A stretch of DNA of 64,000 nucleotides. Origin: Pseudoalteromonas umbrosa (GTDB taxonomy: Bacteria > Pseudomonadota > Gammaproteobacteria > Enterobacterales > Alteromonadaceae). Position numbers and translations under genes: made by a program. This document shows, one piece after another, positions 54,146 through 64,000 of this stretch. Location of the stretch: assembly GCF_030125375.1 (NCBI RefSeq), contig NZ_JASJUU010000001.1, positions 1-64,000 of the forward strand, in the 5' to 3' direction. Position 1 is the first letter of the stretch, and the number at the start of each line of letters is the position of its first letter. The notes beneath the pieces are model-generated. The model did not search any database and had not been told where the DNA came from. It worked only from the letters and a program-made list of their open reading frames with translations.

Positions 54146-55279
54146 TTATTTGATACTTTCCCAAGTACCAGATTGATTGGAGCGTGTTGCCGCTTCAAAC
54201 AATGCTAAGCCATCACGGGCTTGTTCAAAACCAAATACGTATTCATTGGCATTGTCTTGTGCAGCTAGATAGCTCTCTAAAGCGAGATGTATATCAGTGT
54301 AAAGATTAGCGAATGCCTCGACAAACCCCGTTGGGTGCCCAGGTTTCATTCGATTGTATCTAAATTGATTCGCGTACTGGCATTGGCCTGCTCTATCAAG
54401 TATTTCTCTGCGCCCATCGTTAAAATTGAGTTCAAGCTCATCTGGGTTGAGCTGATACCACAGTGCGCTTCCCTCGGTGCCATACACACGTACTTTTAAG
54501 CCGTTTCTATGACCGATCGCCGTTTTAGACATCCACATACTACCTGTGATGTTGTTCGGGTACTTTAGCAACATTTGAACATCATCCACTAAACCAGTGT
54601 ATTCAGAGTGGGTAGCGAATAGGGCACTTGTTTTTTCTGGTTCTAGCTCAAGTAAATAGCTAGATAGATGATGCAAATGTACACCTAAATCAAGGCAGAT
54701 TGTCGGCACTGCGTAGTCTTGTAAACGCCAAGCCTGAGGTGGAGATGCCTTTCCCGCGATTTCAGGCGGTCTTTTGAATCCTTCTTGTGGCATTTCTAAA
54801 TGTATTTTTTGGATCGTGCCGAGCTTTCCATGTTGTATTAGGCTTTTAAGCTCTCTAACCATGGCGTAGCCAGAATAGTTGAATGTGACCGCAAGAAAGT
54901 GCTTTTGTGCGTCATACTTTTGAGCTAACTGCTGAATTTCATCACTGCCACAGACAAGCGACTTTTCACAAATAGTTGGAATGTTGAGCTTAAACAGTGT
55001 TTCAAGGGCTTCTAAGTGATGCGGTGTGGGTGTTAATACAACCACAGCATCAATGTTATGGCGTTCAGCTTTGAGCATACCTTGCCAATCATCATAAACA
55101 CGATTCGGTTCAATGCCCCATTGTTGTGCCGTAAGTTCATTTTGCTCTTTATCTCGGCTAAATGCGCCTGTAACGACTTGGAATCTGTTATCTAGTTGAG
55201 CAGCAGAAAAGTGTACATACCCTACAGCCGAGTTGGCACCGCCCCCAATGAATGCAAGTTTTAAACAGCGTTTTGACAT
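54146..55279 (-). CDS. Gfo/Idh/MocA family oxidoreductase (copy 2)
   Basis: The 377-residue protein starts LKLAFIGGGANSAVGYVHFS, has VVVLTPTPHHLEALETLF and IPTICEKSLVCGSDE (an EKS variant of the EKP motif). It ends with a beta-sheet domain including HHLSSYLLELEP. It follows pseC with eight bases between and is in the pseBC operon. A PseBC-linked oxidoreductase is not part of the standard six-enzyme pathway, so it may modify the product (keto or epimer form). Substrate unknown. Confidence 0.83.
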   Translation of the reverse strand: MSKRCLKLAFIGGGANSAVGYVHFSAAQLDNRFQVVTGAFSRDKEQNELTAQQWGIEPNRVYDDWQGMLKAERHNIDAVVVLTPTPHHLEALETLFKLNIPTICEKSLVCGSDEIQQLAQKYDAQKHFLAVTFNYSGYAMVRELKSLIQHGKLGTIQKIHLEMPQEGFKRPPEIAGKASPPQAWRLQDYAVPTICLDLGVHLHHLSSYLLELEPEKTSALFATHSEYTGLVDDVQMLLKYPNNITGSMWMSKTAIGHRNGLKVRVYGTEGSALWYQLNPDELELNFNDGRREILDRAGQCQYANQFRYNRMKPGHPTGFVEAFANLYTDIHLALESYLAAQDNANEYVFGFEQARDGLALFEAATRSNQSGTWESIK

Positions 55280-55287
55280 GATTTTCC

Positions 55288-57467
<2,180 letters not shown>

Positions 57468-57622
57468 TTACCCATCTAAAGGTGCAATCATTTCTTTACA
57501 CTGTAGAAAAAAGTACTAGGTAAAGATTGTGCCCCTGCATCCTAAAAAAAGTGATTACTCAATACTTTATATCACTTCTTCGAATTTTGCAGTATTTAAC
57601 ACAAGCTGGTTTGTGATTTTTA

Positions 57623-57642
57623 GACGATAGGTGACTTTTTGC
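57623..57642 (+). promoter_or_regulatory. Possible weak promoter of flagellin 4
   Basis: GACGATAG (57623-57630) resembles the FliA -10 GCCGATAA, but the expected TAAA 15 bases upstream is missing. Overlapping it, GG and GC (57630-57642) are only nine bases apart, one short of a sigma-54 site. Neither is convincing. The rest of 57465-57689 holds nothing else I can name. Confidence 0.25.
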
Positions 57643-57689
57643 ACTAATGAGCGTAATATAAGAGTATCAGTATTGCGGAGGAAGGTGTC

Positions 57690-58481
57690 ATGTTGCAAAT
57701 CAACTCGCCGAGTAACTCTTTCTTTAATAGAACAGAGCAAACGAATAATAAATTGAATCAACAGCTAGCGACGGGTAAAAAGGTAAACTCGGCCGCAGAC
57801 GATGCTGCTGCGCTACAGATAATTAATCGTTTAACCTCACAGCAAGAAGGATATAACCAGTCTATTCGTAATGCTTACGATGGTATTTCGTATTCTCAAA
57901 CTGCTGACTCAGCGTTATCTGGTGTTAATGATGCTGTTAGTCGAATTAGAGAATTGTCCATTCAGGCTGGTAACGGCGCTTTGAATGATAGTGATAGACA
58001 AGCTTTGCAAGACGAGGTCTCACAGCTACAAACTCAGATCACAGAGACATTTGAAAACACAACTTTTGGTGGTGACCCTTTATTTGATGGTCAGCAGGCG
58101 AGTTTTCAAGTTGGACCCGATGCAAATACTACGCAAAGTTTTACTCCAACAGATGGCACAGTTGCTGCGGGAATTTTAAGTGTGGATATTTCCACTCAGG
58201 CTGGTGCTCAAGCAGCGATTACTGCTGCGGATCAAGTAGCAAAAGATGTAAACTCTCAACGCTCTCAACTTGGTGCATTTGAAAATACTTTGGATAGCAC
58301 GATACGAGGCCTTGGTAATCAGAGTGATCGTATTGCAGAAAGTCAAAGCAGAATAGCGGATACTGACTTTGCGCAAGCGACTGCTGAACGTGCTGCGAAT
58401 GATATTCTATCGCAAACATCTGTTGCTCTAAGAGGTCAAGCGAATCAGTCAGCATCCTCTGTACTTAATCTTCTCCAGTAA
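57690..58481 (+). CDS. Divergent short flagellin (flagellin 4)
   Basis: This 263-residue flagellin lacks the usual [12 protein letters not shown] start and begins MLQINSPSNSFFNRTEQTNN. It keeps TGKKVNSAADDAAALQIINR, YDGISYSQTADSALS and the C-terminal DTDFAQATAERAANDIL and QANQSASSVLNLLQ. The variable centre is very short. It is clearly more distant from flagellins 1-3 than they are from one another. It is separated from them by the glycan island and sits just ahead of flrA. It may be a minor filament subunit; expression is uncertain because no firm promoter is seen. Confidence 0.92.
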   Translation: MLQINSPSNSFFNRTEQTNNKLNQQLATGKKVNSAADDAAALQIINRLTSQQEGYNQSIRNAYDGISYSQTADSALSGVNDAVSRIRELSIQAGNGALNDSDRQALQDEVSQLQTQITETFENTTFGGDPLFDGQQASFQVGPDANTTQSFTPTDGTVAAGILSVDISTQAGAQAAITAADQVAKDVNSQRSQLGAFENTLDSTIRGLGNQSDRIAESQSRIADTDFAQATAERAANDILSQTSVALRGQANQSASSVLNLLQ

Positions 58482-58631
58482 AAATTAATACTATTGTATT
58501 GATTCAAAACATACTCAGTGGCATTTATTTGGCGTTTACGTCAAGAAATTGCCACTTAGGTATTGCATCCCATAGATACTCCCTTACAATCATACTCATA
58601 GACTTATAAAAAATTCTTGGATCCAGTCCAA

Positions 58632-60068
58632 ATGATACTGATCATCGATAAAAACAATAATCGCGCTTCTGGACTAGCTGCTGCATTGTCATTTTGTGGA
58701 CAACCAGCAAACGTAGTTGCTGAATCAGACTTTAGCCCAGAGCTGGTAAAAAAGTATCAAGAATGTAAGGTGATACTAGGTGCACTCGATGGATTGGATC
58801 ATGAGCGCCATATAAGGAGCCTTCCTGCTCATCCTTTCATTTTAGTTGGCGAAACACTTAGACCTCTGATGTCCGTTGCTAATGTAATTGGATTAATCAC
58901 CGAGCCATTTAGCCATGACGTGACGATGCAGTTACTACACGACTGTCAACAGTATTTGAGTTTGTTACCAGGTCAAACTGAGCAAGGGCGTGATGCTAAA
59001 TCATTTGATGGACTAGTTGGTGATACTGATGCGGTTAAAGAGGTTAGGTTTTTAATTTCTCAAGTCGCACAAACGGATGCTAATGTTCTAATTCTAGGAG
59101 AATCAGGGACTGGTAAAGAGGTGGTTGCTCGCAATGTACATCTACTTTCTAACCGCTCCGACGGTCCTTTTGTGCCAGTAAACTGTGGTGCTATTCCTGG
59201 GGAGTTACTTGAAAGTGAACTATTTGGCCATGAGAAAGGTGCGTTTACTGGTGCCATTTCGGCTCGAAAAGGGCGTTTTGAATTAGCTCAAAATGGTACG
59301 TTGTTTTTAGATGAAATTGGCGATATGCCGCTGCAAATGCAAGTTAAATTACTGCGAGTTTTACAAGAGCGTAGCTATGAAAGAGTAGGCGGAACTAAGC
59401 CAATTCAGGCAAATGTTCGAGTCATTGCGGCGACACACCGGAACCTTGAGGCAATGATAGAAGAGGGTAAATTCAGAGAGGATTTATTCTACCGCCTCAA
59501 TGTATTTCCTATAGAAAATCCCTCTCTTAGTCAGCGAGTTGATGATATTCCCTTATTATTAAAGGAACTTCTTAGAAGAGTGACCGAACAAGGCAATAAA
59601 GGAGTGAAGTTCACCGATAGAGCTATTGAAAGCTTGAAGTCTCATGCTTGGCCAGGCAATATTCGAGAGCTGGCAAATTTAGTCGAGCGTATGGCAATTA
59701 TGTTTCCTGATAAGTTGGTTGATGTAACTGACTTGCCAACCAAATATAGGTACATAGAAGTCGAAGCATTTGAACCTGAATATCCTGAAGAACTCATGGA
59801 AAGGGATGCTTTCAATGACTTATTTAGTGAAGGTTTTAGTGATTTTGAAGAGGAAGAGGATATTGTCGCGTCAGAGCAGCCTATGCTTGGACTATTGCCA
59901 GATGAAGGGATTGAGTTGAAAGATTATCTAGCTGAGCTTGAGGTGAGTCTTATCACACAAGCATTGGAGCGTTATGATTATGTTGTCGCACGTGCTGCTG
60001 AAATTCTCGGTGTAAGACGCACGACACTGGTTGAAAAAATGAAAAAGTATAACCTTAATAGAGATTAA
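58632..60068 (+). CDS. flrA: Flagellar master regulator FlrA (sigma-54 activator)
   Basis: FlrA switches on the sigma-54-dependent middle flagellar genes, including flrBC. The product is 478 residues from ATG 58632 ([12 protein letters not shown]). A TTG at 58617 would add five residues. The N-terminal part (1-120) is a FleQ-type receiver-like domain. The AAA+ domain has [15 protein letters not shown] (Walker A, about 155), [10 protein letters not shown] (sigma-54 contact, about 203) and [14 protein letters not shown]. The C-terminal helix-turn-helix contains [21 protein letters not shown] possible sigma-70 pair TTGCCA-N18-TAGATA lies at 58549-58578. Confidence 0.94.
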   Translation: MILIIDKNNNRASGLAAALSFCGQPANVVAESDFSPELVKKYQECKVILGALDGLDHERHIRSLPAHPFILVGETLRPLMSVANVIGLITEPFSHDVTMQLLHDCQQYLSLLPGQTEQGRDAKSFDGLVGDTDAVKEVRFLISQVAQTDANVLILGESGTGKEVVARNVHLLSNRSDGPFVPVNCGAIPGELLESELFGHEKGAFTGAISARKGRFELAQNGTLFLDEIGDMPLQMQVKLLRVLQERSYERVGGTKPIQANVRVIAATHRNLEAMIEEGKFREDLFYRLNVFPIENPSLSQRVDDIPLLLKELLRRVTEQGNKGVKFTDRAIESLKSHAWPGNIRELANLVERMAIMFPDKLVDVTDLPTKYRYIEVEAFEPEYPEELMERDAFNDLFSEGFSDFEEEEDIVASEQPMLGLLPDEGIELKDYLAELEVSLITQALERYDYVVARAAEILGVRRTTLVEKMKKYNLNRD

Positions 60069-60076
60069 GGCTATAA

Positions 60077-60694
60077 CTAATTAGTCTCTTTGTTTAGCTC
60101 CTTAGTTAGGTCTAAAGAGGCTATTAAGTCGGTTAACGGCTGCTTTCTATGGCAGTCGTTATCATGATCATTCACCATGCCACAAGCCTGCATATGTGCG
60201 TATATTGTAGTCGGTCCCAAGAACTTAAATCCTCTCTTTTTTAAATCCTTGGAAAATTTTTCGCTTATTTCACTAGTAGTTGGGTAGTCATCTTTGCTTT
60301 TAATATCATTTATTTTTGGGATAAAGTCCATAAATGCCCACTGGTATTTTGCAAAACTGCCAAAAGCCGACTGAACTTCGATAAAACGTTGTGCATTGTT
60401 TATGGTGGCCAATATTTTGGCTCTATTACGTATAATTCCTTTGTTTTCCATAAGTATATCTACATCTTGCTCTGATATGTTTGCGACTTTCTGAACATCA
60501 AACTCTTTAAAGGCGGTTCTGTAGTTTTCACGTTTTTTTAAGATGGTATACCAGCTTAGTCCAGCTTGTGCTGACTCCAGAGTAATAAACTCAAATAATT
60601 TGCGATCATCCCAAATAGGTACTCCCCACTCTTGATCATGATAAGCAACATAATCGGGTTTGCTCTCATCAAGCCACAAACATCTTTTACACAT
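60077..60694 (-). CDS. tag: DNA-3-methyladenine glycosylase I (Tag)
   Basis: Tag removes 3-methyladenine from alkylated DNA. The 205-residue protein begins MCKRCLWLDESKPDYVAYHD and has QEWGVPIWDDRKLFEFITLE and SAQAGLSWYTILKKRENYR. The zinc-binding set is the N-terminal Cys, YHD His, and VNDHDNDCHR near the end. Length is typical (about 190). It is a DNA-repair gene inserted in opposite orientation between flrA and flrB, which are adjacent in most relatives. It has no evident link to motility. Confidence 0.95.
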   Translation of the reverse strand: MCKRCLWLDESKPDYVAYHDQEWGVPIWDDRKLFEFITLESAQAGLSWYTILKKRENYRTAFKEFDVQKVANISEQDVDILMENKGIIRNRAKILATINNAQRFIEVQSAFGSFAKYQWAFMDFIPKINDIKSKDDYPTTSEISEKFSKDLKKRGFKFLGPTTIYAHMQACGMVNDHDNDCHRKQPLTDLIASLDLTKELNKETN

Positions 60695-60892
60695 TTTAGT
60701 TCTCTGGTGAGGGTGTCATATTAGTATTTATCTTACATTAAGTATTTTTAATCAAGATATAGTGAGATTGATGTGAATTGAGCACTTTGAAATTATCTCA
60801 ACAATTGTGTTTTGGTGTGTTAGCAATGAGTGTGTCAAAGTTTTGTCCTGTGTGTTTTTAATTTAACTTATTGTTATTTATATAAAATAATT

Positions 60893-60910
60893 TTGGCACG
60901 CCATTTGCTT
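60893..60910 (+). promoter_or_regulatory. Sigma-54 promoter of flrBC
   Basis: TTGGCACGCCATTTGCTT is a near-perfect -24/-12 element with GG (60895-60896) and GC (60907-60908) ten bases apart. It lies 35 bases before flrB, fitting activation of flrBC by FlrA. The rest of 60695-60892 is A/T-rich, with nothing else recognised. Confidence 0.95.
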
Positions 60911-60944
60911 TTATCCTTTCAGGAAGATACATGAGAGTAGTGTC

Positions 60945-62051
60945 ATGGCGTTAGCGAAAGTGATAAATCCACAATTTGTGCCAGAAAATCAATATAACCC
61001 TTGCTTGTTGCAAGAATCTTATATTGGTGAGTTGAGTGACTTGCGACAACAAGCAAGTTGGCTGAGCCATTTGGTCGATACTATGCCAGCTGGTGTTGTC
61101 GTATTGGATGGTCAAGGTATGATTGCCAAAGCAAACCAAATTGCTAAAGATATGCTAGGTGAGCCACTAGAAGGTGAAAAATGGTTTAACATCATTCAGC
61201 GCTCTTTTAGTCCTCAGCAGGATGATGGGCATGAAGTTTCACTGCGTGATGGCCGATTGATTAAGCTGGAAATCTCAGCATTGACACCTGAGCCGGGTCA
61301 ATTGATCTTAATGACAGATTTGACTGAAACGCGTCGTCTTCAAGCCCGGGTTGCTCACATGCAGCGTTTGAGTGCGCTCGGTAAAATGGTAGCGTCGCTT
61401 GCGCATCAAGTTCGTACTCCCCTTTCAGCTGCTATGCTATATGGCGCGAATTTGGGAAGTGAAAACTTACCAACAAAGTCACGTGAAAAATTCCATAACA
61501 AGCTCATGTCCAGACTGAAAGATCTTGAAAATCAAGTCAACGATATGCTGTTGTTTGCTAAAAGTGGTGAACAGCAAGTGATCGAGCAAGTGTCAATGCA
61601 GCAGTTACTTAACGAGGTTAAGGCGGGCTCTGATGCGATGTTATCATTACACCATGCCAAGCTAGACGTCATACTACCTGATCCAGATATTGAAATTATT
61701 GGTAATAAAACAGCATTGGCAAGTGCTATTCAAAACTTGATCCACAATAGCGTTCAAGTCATTGGCTCTGGTGCCGAAATCACAGTGAGTGCGGTGAAAG
61801 ATCAAGATGAACATGTCCGCATTGCGGTGTGTGATAATGGCCCTGGTGTTGACATGACTTTGGCAGATAAACTCTTTGAGCCATTTTTTACTACTAAATC
61901 ACAAGGCACTGGACTGGGGTTAGCAGTTGTTAGTTCAGTCGCCAATTCGCACAAAGGGCGCGTTGAAGTGAACAACGAGCCAAACGGAGGAGCATGCTTC
62001 AGTATGCTATTACCCATATCTCAACATACTCAACTTCAGGAGGTTGTATGA
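60945..62051 (+). CDS. flrB: Flagellar sensor histidine kinase FlrB
   Basis: FlrB is a cytoplasmic kinase that phosphorylates FlrC. The 368-residue protein has a PAS-like N-terminal domain (about 35-130), the H-box LGKMVASLAHQVRTPLSAAM with His154, and an ATPase domain with VCDNGPGVDMTLADKLFEPF and GTGLGLAVVSSV. No membrane segment is visible, as expected for FlrB. Its stop overlaps the flrC start (ATGA). Confidence 0.95.
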   Translation: MALAKVINPQFVPENQYNPCLLQESYIGELSDLRQQASWLSHLVDTMPAGVVVLDGQGMIAKANQIAKDMLGEPLEGEKWFNIIQRSFSPQQDDGHEVSLRDGRLIKLEISALTPEPGQLILMTDLTETRRLQARVAHMQRLSALGKMVASLAHQVRTPLSAAMLYGANLGSENLPTKSREKFHNKLMSRLKDLENQVNDMLLFAKSGEQQVIEQVSMQQLLNEVKAGSDAMLSLHHAKLDVILPDPDIEIIGNKTALASAIQNLIHNSVQVIGSGAEITVSAVKDQDEHVRIAVCDNGPGVDMTLADKLFEPFFTTKSQGTGLGLAVVSSVANSHKGRVEVNNEPNGGACFSMLLPISQHTQLQEVV

Positions 62052-63457
62052 GCAATAAAATTCTAGTCGTTGAAGATGACGCAGGTTTAAGAGAAGCACT
62101 ATTGGACACATTAGAGCTTGCTGGCATTGATTGTGTTGAGGCAGATAGCGCAGAGCAAGCTATGGTATTACTCAAACAGCAGAGTTTCTCGCTGGTGGTG
62201 AGTGATGTTCAGATGGGACAAATGAGTGGTATTGATCTACTGAAAAGCATTAAGCTGAATTATCCAAATCTTCCTGTTTTGATGATGACGGCATATGCAA
62301 CGATTGATGATGCTGTAGAAGCGATGCGATTAGGTGCAATTGATTATATGGCTAAGCCATTTGCACCGGAAGTATTGTTGAATATGGTAAGCCGTTACAT
62401 GCCTGAAAAGGAAAAAGAAACGGATGGCCCTATTGTTGCTGATCCAAAAAGTCTTCAGCTATTAAGCCTTGCCAAAAAAGTGGCGCTGTCAGATGCCAGT
62501 GTGATGGTACTGGGCCCAAGTGGTTCGGGTAAAGAAGTATTAGCTCGTTATATTCATGATAGTTCTGAGCGTAAGAGTGAGCCTTTTGTCGCCATTAACT
62601 GTGCGGCGATCCCTGAAAATATGCTAGAGGCGACTCTATTTGGGTATGAAAAAGGCGCATTTACAGGCGCCATACAGGCTTGCCCGGGTAAGTTTGAACA
62701 AGCTCAAAAAGGGACCATCTTACTCGATGAAATTACCGAGATGGATTTAGGCTTACAAGCAAAGCTTCTTCGAGTTTTACAAGAGCGCGAAGTAGAAAGG
62801 TTAGGTGGCAGAAAAACCATCGAATTGGATGTTAGAGTTTTAGCGACCAGCAACCGAGATTTGAAAGATGCTGTTGCTGAAGGCAAATTCCGAGAAGATT
62901 TGTATTATAGATTAAATGTTTTTCCGCTGACTTGGTTACCTTTGAAAGAGAGAGCTGCAGACATTGTGCCTTTAGCTGTGCACTTGATTGAAAGGCATTG
63001 TAAAAAGTCGAATCAATTGGCACCTAAGTTAAACGTTGCTGCGCAGCAGAAATTGTTACAGCATGCGTGGCCTGGTAACGTGAGGGAGCTGGATAATGTT
63101 GTTCAACGTGCATTGATCTTACAGCAGGGAGAGCAAGTTACTGATGCTGATATTTTCATTGAAAATTTAGCACCAGTGGAACTTTCAACGGAAGAAGTCT
63201 TGGCTCCTAGTCCTGTTGAACTTGATGCTTCACCTTATAATGCTTATCCAAACATGGGTTCTGAAACGCCTAGCTCTAGTGATAACATGAGTTACAAAGA
63301 AGAGCTTCAGGATAAAGAGCATCAAATTATATTGGACACGCTTACTCGCTGTAACGGTAAACGAAAAGATGTTGCCGAAATACTTGGGATCAGTCCAAGA
63401 ACACTGAGATATAAACTGGCTAAAATGCGGGATTTAGGTCTGCCAGTTCCTGCTTAA
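62048..63457 (+). CDS. flrC: Flagellar response regulator FlrC (sigma-54 activator)
   Basis: Phosphorylated FlrC activates sigma-54 promoters of class III genes such as flgB, flgF, flgJ and flagellin 2. The 469-residue protein has a receiver domain with VEDDAG and phosphoacceptor Asp53 (LVVSDVQMG). An AAA+ domain has [28 protein letters not shown] and LLDEITEMDLGLQAK. A Fis-type helix-turn-helix contains RKDVAEILGISPRTLRYKLA. I chose ATG 62048, which gives the normal receiver start and an ATGA overlap with flrB. A terminator follows. Confidence 0.95.
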   Translation: MSNKILVVEDDAGLREALLDTLELAGIDCVEADSAEQAMVLLKQQSFSLVVSDVQMGQMSGIDLLKSIKLNYPNLPVLMMTAYATIDDAVEAMRLGAIDYMAKPFAPEVLLNMVSRYMPEKEKETDGPIVADPKSLQLLSLAKKVALSDASVMVLGPSGSGKEVLARYIHDSSERKSEPFVAINCAAIPENMLEATLFGYEKGAFTGAIQACPGKFEQAQKGTILLDEITEMDLGLQAKLLRVLQEREVERLGGRKTIELDVRVLATSNRDLKDAVAEGKFREDLYYRLNVFPLTWLPLKERAADIVPLAVHLIERHCKKSNQLAPKLNVAAQQKLLQHAWPGNVRELDNVVQRALILQQGEQVTDADIFIENLAPVELSTEEVLAPSPVELDASPYNAYPNMGSETPSSSDNMSYKEELQDKEHQIILDTLTRCNGKRKDVAEILGISPRTLRYKLAKMRDLGLPVPA

Positions 63458-63467
63458 TACTTGCGAA

Positions 63468-63496
63468 AGCAACCAGTTAGAATCTGGTTGCTTTTT
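63468..63496 (+). terminator. Terminator after flrC
   Basis: AGCAACCAG and CTGGTTGCT form a perfect nine-pair stem followed by T residues, between flrC and the sigma-54 promoter of fliE. Confidence 0.9.
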
Positions 63497-63559
63497 CACC
63501 TGTCAAAAAACCGACCTCACAGATTTCTTTTTAAGTTATTGATTTAAAATAAATAAAAG

Positions 63560-63577
63560 TTGGCATGTATAATGCTT
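63560..63577 (+). promoter_or_regulatory. Sigma-54 promoter of fliE
   Basis: TTGGCATGTATAATGCTT has GG (63562-63563) and GC (63574-63575) ten bases apart. It lies about 34 bases before the fliE ATG. Confidence 0.85.
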
Positions 63578-63610
63578 ATCTCATGTAAGAGAATTTACAG
63601 GGTGAGCAAC

Positions 63611-63946
63611 ATGAAAATTCAAAATACCAGTTTATATCAAGAGATGCAGTCAATGGCGTCTCAAGCAGGCCGTATCGAGCCTCAAGTTAAGCAACCTATG
63701 GACGCGACTGCAGCGACATCAAGCGCTCAGTTTGGTGATATTTTAAAAGGTGCGTTAAATAACGTCGCCGATTTGCAAAGAGATGCAAAAGCTAAAGTCA
63801 CCGCAGTGGAAATGGGTGATCGCAGTGTTTCTTTAGCAGAAGCTATGATTGCGAAAAACAAATCATCAGTGGCCTTTGAAGCAACCGTTCAAGTTCGAAA
63901 TAAACTTGTCGAAGCTTACAAAGACATTATGAGCATGCCAGTGTAA
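63611..63946 (+). CDS. fliE: Flagellar hook-basal body protein FliE
   Basis: FliE joins the MS ring (FliF) to the rod (FlgB) and is one of the first exported proteins. The 111-residue product starts MKIQNTSLYQEMQSMASQAG. The family end is SLAEAMIAKNKSSVAFEATV and QVRNKLVEAYKDIMSMPV. I chose ATG 63611 because the upstream part of the longer frame covers the promoter and leader. fliF begins 25 bases after it. Confidence 0.96.
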   Translation: MKIQNTSLYQEMQSMASQAGRIEPQVKQPMDATAATSSAQFGDILKGALNNVADLQRDAKAKVTAVEMGDRSVSLAEAMIAKNKSSVAFEATVQVRNKLVEAYKDIMSMPV

Positions 63947-63971
63947 TTAATGAGATGATTGGAGAGTAACT

Positions 63972-64000
63972 GTGGCTACAAATCAAACGACAGATCTAGC
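63972..64000 (+). CDS. fliF: Flagellar MS-ring protein FliF, first codons (partial)
   Basis: A GTG at 63972 with GGAGAG upstream opens a frame encoding MATNQTTDLA up to the window edge. fliF follows fliE in polar-flagellum clusters, and FliF proteins of this group start in a similar way. Only nine full codons are visible. Confidence 0.8.

Noticed and set aside
57630..57642. Sigma-54 promoter for flagellin 4
   Set aside because: GG and GC are nine bases apart; all other sites in this window have exactly ten.

Overview
The window looks like a marine gammaproteobacterium of the Pseudoalteromonas type. This rests on the 3' end of 23S rRNA and the 5S genes at the left edge, and on a polar-flagellum cluster with the Vibrio/Pseudoalteromonas layout: flgB-L, several flagellins, flaG-fliD-fliS, then flrABC and fliE-fliF. 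The species assignment is by recall of family sequences, not by a search.

Layout. (1) 1-1050: end of an rRNA operon with two full 5S genes, a decayed third 5S fragment, two terminators and a roughly 60-bp repeat in three copies. (2) 1051-2657: gene-poor debris, including a broken Mu-like phage virion-morphogenesis gene, a tRNA-like relic and a possible chemoreceptor tail. (3) 2658-13533: rod, hook, ring and junction genes flgBCDE, flgFGHI and flgJKL, each block headed by a clear sigma-54 (-24/-12) site and closed by a hairpin terminator. (4) 13534-20002: three tandem flagellins (sigma-28, sigma-54, sigma-28), flaG, fliD, fliS and a fliT-like gene. (5) 20020-57464: a flagellin glycosylation island of about 37 kb. 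(6) 57690-64000: a fourth, divergent flagellin, flrA, a tag gene on the other strand, flrBC, fliE and the first codons of fliF.

The island has three parts. A plus-strand set carries a Maf-type flagellin glycosyltransferase (DUF115), a DUF4910 protein, a methyltransferase and an FAD protein. A tightly packed minus-strand run of about 24 kb (49539 down to 25487) holds sugar-nucleotide enzymes: SIS isomerase, HldE-like kinase/cytidylyltransferase with swapped domain order, nucleotidyltransferase, SDR enzymes, DegT aminotransferase, C-methyltransferase, WbuC cupin, two AAC(3)-fold acyltransferases, a two-subunit transketolase, a HAD phosphatase, an APH-fold kinase, an alcohol dehydrogenase, a SPASM radical-SAM enzyme, and an adenylating enzyme with its own carrier protein. 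The third part is a pseudaminic-acid-type pathway: PseB, PseC, a Gfo/Idh oxidoreductase, PseI, a carrier protein, a PseG-acetyltransferase fusion, an acyl-adenylate ligase and an SpsF-like cytidylyltransferase.

The inferred biology is that flagellins are exported, capped by FliD and chaperoned by FliS/FliT, and decorated before export by Maf with a nonulosonic acid and probably a second unusual sugar. The most notable feature is that two separate carrier-protein/adenylating-enzyme pairs sit beside acyltransferases. This suggests that the sugar amino groups receive carrier-bound acyl or aminoacyl groups rather than plain acetyl. The split transketolase plus radical-SAM block may make a branched or extended sugar that I cannot match to a described pathway.
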